The notes under the pieces were generated by a model. The model was not told where the DNA came from. It did not search any database and saw nothing but the letters and a program-made list of their open reading frames with translations. From an uncultured Pseudomonadota bacterium (GTDB lineage Bacteria > Pseudomonadota > Alphaproteobacteria > RF32 > CAG-239), in the NCBI GenBank assembly GCA_902799835.1, contig CADCCF010000003.1:62001-126000 (forward strand): a stretch of DNA of 64,000 bases. Reading direction: 5' to 3'. Made by a program: the position numbers and the translations under genes. Of the stretch, positions 19,532 through 28,268 are shown piece after piece. How positions within the stretch are numbered: position 1 is the first letter of the stretch; each line of letters starts with the position of its first letter.

Positions 19532-19538
19532 CTTCAAG

Positions 19539-20858
19539 TTATGCTTTCTTTTTAGCCTGCTGTTTTTCCTTACGTAAATTTTCGAAATACTCTACTCGTT
19601 TTTTTATCTCGCGTTCAAAACCTCGCTCAACCGGATAATAAAGTTTAACTCTTGCCATTCCTTCCGGAAAATAGTTAGCTCCGGAAAAACCATCTTCACA
19701 CTCCGGATCATACTCATAACCATCGCTGTATCCTAACTGTTTCATCAACTTGGTCGGAGCATTCAAAATATTTTTCGGTGGCATCAGCGAACCGGTCTTT
19801 TTAGCCAAATCAAATGCCGCATGCGCCGCTTTATAAACACCAATTGATTTAGGTGCTGTTGCCAGATAAGCTGTCAATTGCATAATTGCTAAATCGCCTT
19901 CCGGTGAACCTAATCTTTCATAAGTTTCCCAACAAGCAATTGCTTGCGTAACCGCCCCCGGCTCTGCCAATGACACATCTTCAATGGCAAATCTGGTCAA
20001 ACGTCGTAAAATATACTTAGGATCTTCACCTGATGACAACATCCGTGCCACCCAATATAATGCCGCATCAGGATCTGAACCGCGCAGTGATTTATGCACT
20101 GCCGAAATCAAATTATAATGCCCGTCACGACCTTTGTCATAAACCGGAGCCCTGCTGCGAATAATTTTAATAATGCTGTCCTTATCAAAAATTTCGCCCT
20201 CTTTGGCATAATTCCAAACACTTTCGGCCAAATTCAAAATATAGCGACCGTCACCATCGGCAGTCTCTTTCATAAACTCACGAGCTTCTTCATCAACCGG
20301 CAACTTGTGTCCGGTCAATTTTTCAGCTCTTTGCAGCAAAACCTCAAAATCATCCACACTCAAGCGGTTTAGCACTAACACTTGGCAACGTGACAACAAC
20401 GCGGCATTCAGCTCAAATGATGGGTTTTCGGTAGTAGCACCTACTAAAATTATTGTACCGTCCTCAACATAAGGTAAAAAGCCATCTTGTTGTGATTTAT
20501 TAAAACGATGAATTTCATCAACAAACAGCAATGTTCCTTTACCCTGATTAGCGCGCCGTTCTTTGGCATATTGAAAAACCCGCTTCAAATCGGCAACACC
20601 GGAAAAAACTGCCGATATCTGTTCAAAATAGAGTTTGCTTCCTTCAGCCATCAGACGTGCAATTGTTGTTTTACCACATCCCGGCGGTCCCCACAAAATA
20701 AATGAATTAATCTTACCCGAACTAAGCATTCTGCCCAATGGAGCGTCCTTACCTATAACATGGTCTTGTCCCACCACATCATCCAAGCTTTGGGGACGCA
20801 ACTGATCAGCCAAAGGACGTTTTACTTGAGCGGAAAACAATGTATCTTCTTTATCCAT
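19539..20858 (-). CDS. rarA: Replication-associated recombination protein RarA (MgsA)
   Basis: A 439-residue AAA+ ATPase. It carries PLADQLRPQSLDDVVGQDHVIG near the N-terminus (in two segments), Walker A WGPPGCGKTTIAR, Walker B LLFVDEIHRFNKSQQD, sensor 1 GATTENPSFELN, and the RarA C-terminal tetramerisation part (YWVARMLSSGEDPKYILRR, split). RarA acts at stalled replication forks. It converges on topA with 7 nt between the stops, and lies 11 nt downstream of the coupling-protein gene, so it may be transcribed with that group. Confidence 0.95.
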   Translation of the reverse strand: MDKEDTLFSAQVKRPLADQLRPQSLDDVVGQDHVIGKDAPLGRMLSSGKINSFILWGPPGCGKTTIARLMAEGSKLYFEQISAVFSGVADLKRVFQYAKERRANQGKGTLLFVDEIHRFNKSQQDGFLPYVEDGTIILVGATTENPSFELNAALLSRCQVLVLNRLSVDDFEVLLQRAEKLTGHKLPVDEEAREFMKETADGDGRYILNLAESVWNYAKEGEIFDKDSIIKIIRSRAPVYDKGRDGHYNLISAVHKSLRGSDPDAALYWVARMLSSGEDPKYILRRLTRFAIEDVSLAEPGAVTQAIACWETYERLGSPEGDLAIMQLTAYLATAPKSIGVYKAAHAAFDLAKKTGSLMPPKNILNAPTKLMKQLGYSDGYEYDPECEDGFSGANYFPEGMARVKLYYPVERGFEREIKKRVEYFENLRKEKQQAKKKA

Positions 20859-20869
20859 ATTTCAGCCTG

Positions 20870-23110
20870 TTATTCTTTACTCTCAAACGGGTTAGCCGTT
20901 GTTTCATCTTGTTTAAAAGCACTTTCTGCCAGCCACCACTCGTCTTTTGAGTTACCACCGCTGACAACCTTCTTTTCTTCACTTTTAATCTTATTATAAA
21001 TTGCCGATTTGTCTCGATTACTACCCAACAAATAATTAATCGAAGGCGTTAATAAATCACTTTCTTGTTTTTGTATGATCCTTTGCAACGATAATGCATA
21101 ATTAGCAGAATACTCCGATAACTTACCAAACCTTTCATCTTGAGCGAAGAAAATGTTATCCGCAATAATCGGACGATTATAAAATCCACGCATTAAAACA
21201 ACTTGGTATTCTCTTGTATTTATCTTAACATCATCACAAAGCCTGAAATCTTTAGCCAAACGATGGAAATATGTGGCATCAGCATAAGGTCTGCGCTTGC
21301 GCAATCTTGCTCTTTGTGGAATTTCTACCGAACGAGTTGAAAAAGAGGCTAATTTATTCATCTGCTGACTCAAATGCCGATTATCTGCCGCTTTTATAAT
21401 CTTATAATCAGTGTACATAATCATGGTTTCCAATTCATCGCGACTGTATGTATTAGCCACCAAACTCAAGCTGTTGCACAACAAAAGTGTGAAAATATTC
21501 TTATTGTGCCCATTTTCTAAAACTTCTGCCAAATTACGCAGTTTTGCATTATGTCCGACATCGTCCAAAACCACCATCCATGGCGAATTAATATCCATAT
21601 CATCGCTATGCATGGCATAATGCATCATCTCATCAATAAATATTTGATTGATAATTTTCGAATGAGCGGTATTGGCCAAAGAATAAACTGTCATCGGCTT
21701 AAAACGACATTCGTCTTCATCATCATATCTTCCTCTAATTGAGGCAAAATCTATATCATTACCATTAGTTCTCTCACGAATAGAATCATCAGTAAAAATT
21801 ATAAATGGTTTAATAGCTTGCGCAAATACCAAAGATCGTTGCTTTGCCGATAAGTGCAAAATTTGATTTAAACCTTCAACTATGCCGGCTCCATATGCAA
21901 AAACCCAACTTTCATTCAACAAAGACCTAAACCATCTGTACCAATCATCTCCTCCGTCATCTTCTGAGTTTTCATAGTTATATATCAACCAGTCAGTAAT
22001 CATAGCAAAGCATAAATCCCTGCCTTGCCAAGCCTCCGGTACACCGCCCCAGCTGCCAATCGGCAGATAATTCTCCGCTGTCAGCATGTCATCATTCAAC
22101 AAATCAATAACACCACTGGATAAGCTCTTTGGCATTTGAATATAATAACTCAGCAACAAATCTCTGTCTTCTCTGGTAAGCTGACTTTCTGAAACTAATT
22201 TCTGTAAAAAATAATCATTTGCCTTTGCTTGCTCTATCTTCACTATCCAATAATTAAATATTGTATTAATCATCCTATGAACAATTAAATTCCAATAATT
22301 CTCTTGTTCTCCTTCACCCATCTCAACAAAATAAGATGACAATCTTTTAACATATTCATCTCTTTGCTCCAAATCATTTGGCAAATTCGGAGTTTCAAAA
22401 GGGTTCCATCTGGGATAAAAGATATTATTCTTGGCATCATCCTGCATATCCCAATTAAAATACATAATATCGCCAATTTTTGCTCTGTACCCGGCTGTAT
22501 ATTGAGGCAAAATTCCTGTCAAATCCACAGCCAAAATATTTACCTTATCTGCAGATAAGACTGATGGTATTGAAACGCTTGAAGTTTTACCTGAACCCAT
22601 TTCACCAATACACAAAACCGATCTATTCTCTTTAGCCGCCAACAACAAACCGGAAAAACGCCCTAAAACTACGCCCACGTTTTTAAAAAGTCCCATTCGC
22701 TTAATATCTTTGATTTTAGCAAAATGGAAATTAATAATATACCAAAGACGAATAGCATATTCTTGCCGTGAAAAAATCGTAAACGCCGTTACCAAAGTAC
22801 CGATTATCGCAATAAATGGAATAAATAAAACTCGGTTAACCGTAATATGTCGCAAGCTCTTCATCAAAAGCCGCCACCAATCTTCATATACCGAAAAAAC
22901 ATACAGCGGATTAATCAGATAGCTTTGCCAATCACATACAAAATTGACCTTTAAGTGATGCCATTTTATCAAAACGACTAAAATACCGAAACAAATTCCT
23001 GACAACAACCAAAAAACTGCCGAAACAAAAAAAATCGCCAACAATAACTTTAGCAACCACTTAATCTTACTTTTATTTTTTAAATCTTTACTATTACTAA
23101 TTTCATTCAT
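20870..23110 (-). CDS. VirD4/TraG-like type IV coupling ATPase
   Basis: A 746-residue protein. Two N-terminal hydrophobic segments (about residues 18-45 and 92-112) are followed by an ATPase domain: Walker A IGEMGSGKTSSVSIPSVL near residue 170, then VDLTGILPQYTAGYRAKIGD and PRWNPFE, the order seen in VirD4/TraG coupling proteins. The Walker B position reads WMVVLDDVGHNAKLRNL, with DD where most relatives have DE. The C-terminal region (KRRPYADATYFHRLAKDFRL and onward) is not recognised. Coupling proteins pass substrates to a type IV secretion channel, yet no other such gene is in the window. It follows the pentapeptide-repeat gene by 4 nt, so the two are almost certainly co-expressed. Confidence 0.7.
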   Translation of the reverse strand: MNEISNSKDLKNKSKIKWLLKLLLAIFFVSAVFWLLSGICFGILVVLIKWHHLKVNFVCDWQSYLINPLYVFSVYEDWWRLLMKSLRHITVNRVLFIPFIAIIGTLVTAFTIFSRQEYAIRLWYIINFHFAKIKDIKRMGLFKNVGVVLGRFSGLLLAAKENRSVLCIGEMGSGKTSSVSIPSVLSADKVNILAVDLTGILPQYTAGYRAKIGDIMYFNWDMQDDAKNNIFYPRWNPFETPNLPNDLEQRDEYVKRLSSYFVEMGEGEQENYWNLIVHRMINTIFNYWIVKIEQAKANDYFLQKLVSESQLTREDRDLLLSYYIQMPKSLSSGVIDLLNDDMLTAENYLPIGSWGGVPEAWQGRDLCFAMITDWLIYNYENSEDDGGDDWYRWFRSLLNESWVFAYGAGIVEGLNQILHLSAKQRSLVFAQAIKPFIIFTDDSIRERTNGNDIDFASIRGRYDDEDECRFKPMTVYSLANTAHSKIINQIFIDEMMHYAMHSDDMDINSPWMVVLDDVGHNAKLRNLAEVLENGHNKNIFTLLLCNSLSLVANTYSRDELETMIMYTDYKIIKAADNRHLSQQMNKLASFSTRSVEIPQRARLRKRRPYADATYFHRLAKDFRLCDDVKINTREYQVVLMRGFYNRPIIADNIFFAQDERFGKLSEYSANYALSLQRIIQKQESDLLTPSINYLLGSNRDKSAIYNKIKSEEKKVVSGGNSKDEWWLAESAFKQDETTANPFESKE

Positions 23111-23114
23111 AACA

Positions 23115-24287
23115 TCAACGTCCTTGATTATAGTGACGCGATGGTTGAGCTATTTCTTTCGCAGGTTTCACTTTTTCTGCATTAACTTGTTTTGGCTCAA
23201 CATTTTTAATTTCATTTGATTTGGCATTTTCTTTCGAAGCGTTCATCATTTCTTTCATTTGCTTACGATTAGCCAATTCTTGTTGTTTTCTCTCTTCAAT
23301 AATTTTGCGTAATTCTTCATTATGTGATTTGGCTTGAATCTCTTGCTGGCTCTTCACATCTGCCAAGGCATCTTCATCTTTCACTGTCGGCTTTTTACCG
23401 TGACCGAAAATTTTCTTGCCCAACTTCATTAATTCCTCAATACTGATACCCTTATCTTTGGTAACATCCCAAACCCCGAAAGGCCTGCCGTCATCCAGAA
23501 ACAAATTTGTTAAATCAATTCCTTTCCACGCTTGCTTTTTGTTTTTCGGAGCTAAAATACGAGCAAGTTCTTCTCTTCCCGGAACTCTGCCCAAGGCTTG
23601 AGCAATTTGTTGCGGTGTAATAATACATTCACTCAAATCAAGTTCGGCAATATTAACACCGGTAAAATCAACACCGGTAAAATCAACACCGCGCAAATCA
23701 ACACCGCGCAGATCAATTTTTGCTAAGTTCAACAAGGTTAAATTTAATTTTTTCAAGTTTAATTTATGCGGATAGTATTTTGCAATATACTCTATCAAAT
23801 TTTGCAACTCTTCTAGACCAATGTCATCAATATCAATATCTAATAAGATTGCCTCTTCCAAATCCGCATCAATCAATTTGACACCGCGCATTTTAGCGCC
23901 GGTAAAATTGGTACGATGTAACACTGAGCCGGACAGAATAGCTCCGGTTAAATCAGCTCCCGAGAGATTGGCACCGGTTAAATTAGCACCGGAAAAATCG
24001 ACATTTCGCAAATTGGCATTCGAAAAATCAACATTGGTTAAATTTGAAACTGAAAAATTTGCATCACTTAAATCTTCGCCGGCAAAATGACCATTTTCCA
24101 AATTTTTACCGACAAAACCTATGCCTTCTGTTTTATGCCCGACTTGAAAAATCTCATTCTCTGGACGTGCCGCCGCACTCCATGTAACAGAAATTTCACC
24201 GTTTTTTAATTTTTGATCATATTCTTCCTGACTGCTTTGGATTTTTTTCCACAGCTTATCAAGTTTATCATCATCAGGCATACTCAT
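23115..24287 (-). CDS. Pentapeptide-repeat protein
   Basis: A 390-residue protein. Residues about 70-140 and 180-215 are pentapeptide repeats of the A(D/N)Lxx type (NFSVSNLTNVDFSNANLRNV, then GANLSGADLTGAILSG, and later LRGVDLRGVDFTGVDFTGV), which form a right-handed beta helix. The N-terminal 60 residues are charged; the C-terminal 100 residues are Lys/Glu/Gln-rich and probably coiled coil. No signal peptide, so cytoplasmic. Linked by a 4-nt gap to the coupling ATPase, it could be an adaptor or substrate of it; that is inference from position. AGGGGAAT precedes the ATG. Confidence 0.8.
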   Translation of the reverse strand: MSMPDDDKLDKLWKKIQSSQEEYDQKLKNGEISVTWSAAARPENEIFQVGHKTEGIGFVGKNLENGHFAGEDLSDANFSVSNLTNVDFSNANLRNVDFSGANLTGANLSGADLTGAILSGSVLHRTNFTGAKMRGVKLIDADLEEAILLDIDIDDIGLEELQNLIEYIAKYYPHKLNLKKLNLTLLNLAKIDLRGVDLRGVDFTGVDFTGVNIAELDLSECIITPQQIAQALGRVPGREELARILAPKNKKQAWKGIDLTNLFLDDGRPFGVWDVTKDKGISIEELMKLGKKIFGHGKKPTVKDEDALADVKSQQEIQAKSHNEELRKIIEERKQQELANRKQMKEMMNASKENAKSNEIKNVEPKQVNAEKVKPAKEIAQPSRHYNQGR

Positions 24288-24354
24288 TCCCCTTTGCAGG
24301 AATTACTCAAAACACTTGGATTATAAAACATTTTTTATGGTTTTACAAGATTTT

Positions 24355-26148
24355 TTATCGCAGCATACAATCAAATCCTGCGGCCATAATTTCGTTGCAC
24401 AAACTCTGCAACTTATCCGGCTCGGGCTTAAACATCATACGATGATAAGTAACTCCGTTAACCACAGCGTCTTCAATATAAATATCATATTGTGCCAAAG
24501 AGCTCATTGCTGCCAAAATTTCTTTTTTGTCATCATAGGCATTTTCAACATCACTGTATGCGCCCAACTGAATAATTGTTTTACCTGCAACATTAAGCTG
24601 TTTAGGCGTTGATTCAGCTACAACCGGTTTAGTTGCAACTTGTTTTTTGCTAGGCAATACAACTCTATCCTCTTCCGCATAGTCATTACCTCCTTGCGGT
24701 TGATCAATCAGTTTATCCAACCAATTATCCTGATGCGCCCAAGAATTGCCACCATCATCCCATTTTTCCTGCTTTTGGGCATTTTCCAACAAAACCACTA
24801 TATCCTGGTTAAACGATTTTTTCAAAATAACTTCTATTTCTTTAATCGGCTCTTTTAATACACTCTTATCAAACGGTGATAATCCTGCATAGTAGTACAA
24901 ACCGCGTAATGCTGCCGCACGCAAAGCTATAAAATTAGCACTGTCATATTCCAGTTGCAACAATCTTACTTTCATATTTAGCAACTCAACTTTTTCATAA
25001 TCCGGCAAGCTCTTTTTCTTTTCCAATTCTTTGATTTGTGCCTTCAAATCACCAATCTGATAACGATTTGCATCATACGCAAAAGATGCCTTTTCTACTA
25101 AATGATAACTTATCTCAACCTGTGTCAAAACCACCGCACCCAATTCATCAAAAGCACGCTGTTTTACAAGCTCATTGTTTGGTGAAGATTGATAATCGCG
25201 TAGCGCCTTCAACAAATTTGCCGCTACATTTTCTGCTTTAGCCAACAAAGCCTGTTCATAGCGATTATCATCAATTGTCAAACCATTGATATCCAATCTT
25301 GCAATCGGCGGGTAATCAACATAAGCCTTGCGTCTTGCCTTAGTAGCGTTAAATGAACCCAACTCTTCTTTTGCCAAAGCAAATTCTCTGCGATTTCCAA
25401 CTGCCGCGTCTGCAAATAAATCATAGGTGTATCGCTTATCCCAATCTTCCAATTCATAAAACCTCTTACCTTCCAATTTTATGCTTTCATCAGCCGATTG
25501 GATCAACTTCATATATTCAGCATGATCAAACAACAATTCAGATTTCAGTTTTTCCAAACGATTAAGTGCTACTTCCAACCCCTTACGATAAGTTATTTCA
25601 GATTCGGTCAAATATCCTTCGCGTTCATATTTTTGTTTCAAACCTTTAAAAATCTTTTCTTGTTGCGTTGACAAACGATTTATTTCTTTTAGTTGAGATT
25701 CTGACAATATCTCCAGGCGATGCAATCTTATTGCCGCCGAACTTAAATTTTGCGCCGATTTAGCGTACAAATTGTTTTCAATATACCTCTTGTTGTCTGT
25801 CAAAACACTCATTGCATAAATATTGGCAAAATCCAAAGCCCGCAATGCATTATACAACTTATCTTCATGCATATCAGTGTTAAAAAGCTTATCTACCGTA
25901 ACTTCAACTTCTTCATCTTCATCATAGATTCTATCGATTATATTTTTAACTGCCGTATCCGCATTATATTTTGCCGCTCTTGCCATAGAAGTATAAGGAG
26001 TGACTCGTGCCGGCAACTTTTCCGTCTCTCCTGAAAAAACCAGCTCATTAGTCTGCAAATAGGCGCCTAAGTTCTTTTTGCCCGTCGAGCAAGCCGCCAA
26101 TATCATCACCACCCCTACCAAACAACCATAAGTTTGTTTTTTCATCAT
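24355..26148 (-). CDS. TolC-like outer-membrane lipoprotein with C-terminal SPOR domain
   Basis: About 597 residues; GAGGT lies upstream of adjacent ATG codons at 26148 and 26145, ahead of a signal peptide with lipobox LAAC. The mature protein starts with a TolC-family-like segment (SMARAAKYNADTAVKNI) and then has long amphipathic helices in two halves, as in outer-membrane factors; Ala/Leu/Lys-rich heptads are clear around residues 110-210 and 330-400. The last 75 residues (IQLGAYSDVENAYDDKKEIL to GFDCMLR) look like a SPOR domain, which binds denuded peptidoglycan. The combination is unusual. No inner-membrane or periplasmic export partner is adjacent. An alternative is a general envelope lipoprotein with helical bundle. 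Confidence 0.55.
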   Translation of the reverse strand: MMKKQTYGCLVGVVMILAACSTGKKNLGAYLQTNELVFSGETEKLPARVTPYTSMARAAKYNADTAVKNIIDRIYDEDEEVEVTVDKLFNTDMHEDKLYNALRALDFANIYAMSVLTDNKRYIENNLYAKSAQNLSSAAIRLHRLEILSESQLKEINRLSTQQEKIFKGLKQKYEREGYLTESEITYRKGLEVALNRLEKLKSELLFDHAEYMKLIQSADESIKLEGKRFYELEDWDKRYTYDLFADAAVGNRREFALAKEELGSFNATKARRKAYVDYPPIARLDINGLTIDDNRYEQALLAKAENVAANLLKALRDYQSSPNNELVKQRAFDELGAVVLTQVEISYHLVEKASFAYDANRYQIGDLKAQIKELEKKKSLPDYEKVELLNMKVRLLQLEYDSANFIALRAAALRGLYYYAGLSPFDKSVLKEPIKEIEVILKKSFNQDIVVLLENAQKQEKWDDGGNSWAHQDNWLDKLIDQPQGGNDYAEEDRVVLPSKKQVATKPVVAESTPKQLNVAGKTIIQLGAYSDVENAYDDKKEILAAMSSLAQYDIYIEDAVVNGVTYHRMMFKPEPDKLQSLCNEIMAAGFDCMLR

Positions 26149-26268
26149 TATATACCTCGTCATAATCTGTAACAAAATGTAACAAGAATTTAAGTGCTTT
26201 TTAGCAGAATAATTGGTATATGTAAACCAAAATTCGATTTATACAAACAACTAAAAAGGACATAACAC

Positions 26269-27273
26269 ATGAATAATCCGATTAAAGTGGCGGTAATAGG
26301 CGCCGGAATGATGGGGAAAAATCACTTAAAAACTTACAAGTCTCTTAACAATTTTGAACTGGTCGGTGTTTATGATATTTTTCCCGAGGCTTCAAAGGCT
26401 GCCGCTGAAATGTTCGGCATTAAAGCTTTTTCATCTTTGGAAGAGGTTGCAACTGCGGTTGATGCCGTCAGTGTTGTTACCACTTCGGTTACTCATGCCG
26501 AGGTCGGTGAGTTTTTCTTAAATAAAGGTATTCATTGCCTGATTGAAAAACCGCTTGCTGCCACCGAAGAAGAATGCAATCGTCTGATTACCGCCGCCAA
26601 GAACAATAATGTAACTCTGCTTGTCGGTCACATTGAACAGTTTAATCCTGCAATTGAGCAACTGCACAAACTTCTGGCAGACAACTCGCAAATTTGTTCT
26701 TTAGCAACCAATAGAATGTCGGCAGCTTCCGGTCGCATTACCGATGTTGATGTTGCTATGGATTTGATGATTCACGATGCCGAAGTTGTTCTTTCTTTAG
26801 TTAAATCTCCGGTAACCAGTGTAAGTGCTTCGGCGGTTCGCAATACCAAATCTCCCTCCGGCAAAGATTATATTACGGCTTTGTTGGAATTTGCCAACGG
26901 CGCAACCGCAACCATGACTGCCTCGCGTATTACTCAATCGCGTGTCCGCACCCTGAGCGTTACCACTAACGACAATTATATTGATTTGGACTATATCAAT
27001 CAAAGCATTGCCGTTCACTCGCAGGGGCGTATGCATAATGTTGCTCCCGACAGCTTGCCGGAGAATATGCGTTACGGTTTGAAAGGCAGTGTGGAAAACC
27101 TGTTTATTCCGACTGCTCAACCTTTAACTTCGGAGCTCAATCATTTTGCCGATTGCATTTGGGGCAAAGCCACTCCGCGTATTAACGGCGAACAAGCTCT
27201 CGAAGCTCTCAAAGTTATCTGGAAAGTTCAGCAATGCTTGAATAATAACAGTCTTTCTCAAGCCGCTGAATAA
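26269..27273 (+). CDS. Gfo/Idh/MocA-family oxidoreductase
   Basis: A 334-residue NAD(P)-dependent dehydrogenase. The N-terminal Rossmann motif is VAVIGAGMMGKNHLKTY; DAVSVVTTSVTHAEVG and the conserved EKPLA (CLIEKPLAATEEEC) follow, then a C-terminal alpha/beta domain with DLMIHDAEVVLSLV. The EKP motif and DxxxHD-type helix are typical of sugar or inositol dehydrogenases; the substrate is not predictable, though UDP-sugar 3-dehydrogenation is common in the family. AAAAAGGA precedes the ATG, and a strong terminator follows, so it is probably monocistronic. Confidence 0.88.
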   Translation: MNNPIKVAVIGAGMMGKNHLKTYKSLNNFELVGVYDIFPEASKAAAEMFGIKAFSSLEEVATAVDAVSVVTTSVTHAEVGEFFLNKGIHCLIEKPLAATEEECNRLITAAKNNNVTLLVGHIEQFNPAIEQLHKLLADNSQICSLATNRMSAASGRITDVDVAMDLMIHDAEVVLSLVKSPVTSVSASAVRNTKSPSGKDYITALLEFANGATATMTASRITQSRVRTLSVTTNDNYIDLDYINQSIAVHSQGRMHNVAPDSLPENMRYGLKGSVENLFIPTAQPLTSELNHFADCIWGKATPRINGEQALEALKVIWKVQQCLNNNSLSQAAE

Positions 27274-27286
27274 GCATAAATTTTCT

Positions 27287-27317
27287 AAAATATCCCCGAG
27301 CCAACTCGGGGATATTT
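27287..27317. terminator. Terminator after the oxidoreductase gene
   Basis: A 13-14-bp stem (AAAATATCCCCGAG, loop, CTCGGGGATATTTT) including flanking A and T runs. Confidence 0.9.
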
Positions 27318-27453
27318 TACATTTTCAAAAATCCGTAATCCCGCAATTTTAGCCAATCTTCTTGGCCGGCACCATTAAGCCATTGACAAAAAACTAATGC
27401 CAATTTACATTATGAGCAATAATTTAATTATTAACTTAATATAATTGTTGTAT

Positions 27454-28119
27454 ATGAAAAAACATAAGCATTATTATGATAAAAAGTATCCTTTGCTCTA
27501 TTATGCCGAAGGTGGCATGTATTCTATTCACCCGATATTGTTGATTAAGCTGTATCAGGCATATTTCCACCAAAAACCCAAGTCATTTTTTGATTGTGGT
27601 GCTGCATGTGGTGGAATTGTACAAATGGCTCTTGATTGCGGCATTGAAGCACACGGGGTTGAAATACGTAAGTATCACCAGCTTAAAAGCACTTATTTCA
27701 TCAGTTTTGCGGTACATCGTATGGATGGGAAAAAAGCAATATTTACAAGAGGGCTTTTTCCTGATGGACGTTTAGAAAAATTGTTTGAAAACGGCAACAT
27801 AGAGATTAAATCTATTTTGGATTGTGAACCTGTACAAGCTGATTTGGCATATTTTAACGGCATATTATCGTATTTTGATGAAGATACTTTATCAAAAGTT
27901 CTGGCAAAATTTCAAAATGTAAAAATGTTATGTGCCATACATAACACCTCTGAAGATTATGCCAAAGCCCAAAAATACGGCGATAGCTTGGGAGGATGTC
28001 AGCAATTGAAGACCGTTCGTTCCAATGACTGGTGGATAAAAACCTTTAACAAAAATGGTTTCAGCGCACAATACCACCGGCAATTACATTGTTTTATCGC
28101 TATAAACTCCGCCTGCTAA
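27454..28119 (+). CDS. Putative SAM-dependent methyltransferase
   Basis: A 221-residue form from ATG 27454 (an in-frame TTG lies 9 nt upstream; neither has a clear ribosome site). KSFFDCGAACGGIVQMALDCG near residue 45 resembles a degenerate motif I of class I methyltransferases, with HGVEIRKYHQ as motif II. DLAYFNGILSYFDEDTL matches the later acidic loop. A SWWxxTF-like segment (NDWWIKTFNKNGF) sits near the C-terminus as in methyltransferase_11-type proteins. Substrate unknown. It stands alone with its own terminator overlapping its last codons. Confidence 0.5.
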   Translation: MKKHKHYYDKKYPLLYYAEGGMYSIHPILLIKLYQAYFHQKPKSFFDCGAACGGIVQMALDCGIEAHGVEIRKYHQLKSTYFISFAVHRMDGKKAIFTRGLFPDGRLEKLFENGNIEIKSILDCEPVQADLAYFNGILSYFDEDTLSKVLAKFQNVKMLCAIHNTSEDYAKAQKYGDSLGGCQQLKTVRSNDWWIKTFNKNGFSAQYHRQLHCFIAINSAC

Positions 28120-28140
28120 CGCCGACGGAGTTTATTTTTT
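28104..28140 (+). terminator. Terminator overlapping the end of the methyltransferase gene
   Basis: Stem AAACTCCG / CGGAGTTT with a 14-nt loop, followed by ATTTTTTT. The left arm lies within the last codons of the gene. Confidence 0.75.
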
Positions 28141-28268
28141 TAAATATGATTATTTGCCCAAGGCAAAAAATTTTTACATACCAAATCTTAAGCCTTTTTT
28201 ATTGACTCTGAATAAGTTTGTGTATATAAAACGCTCAAGTTTTTAATAACAATCATGAGTTAAAATCA

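Noticed and set aside
20870..26175. A full type IV secretion or conjugation locus
   Set aside because: Only a coupling-type ATPase is present; no VirB4, VirB6, VirB8-10 or relaxase gene can be found nearby.
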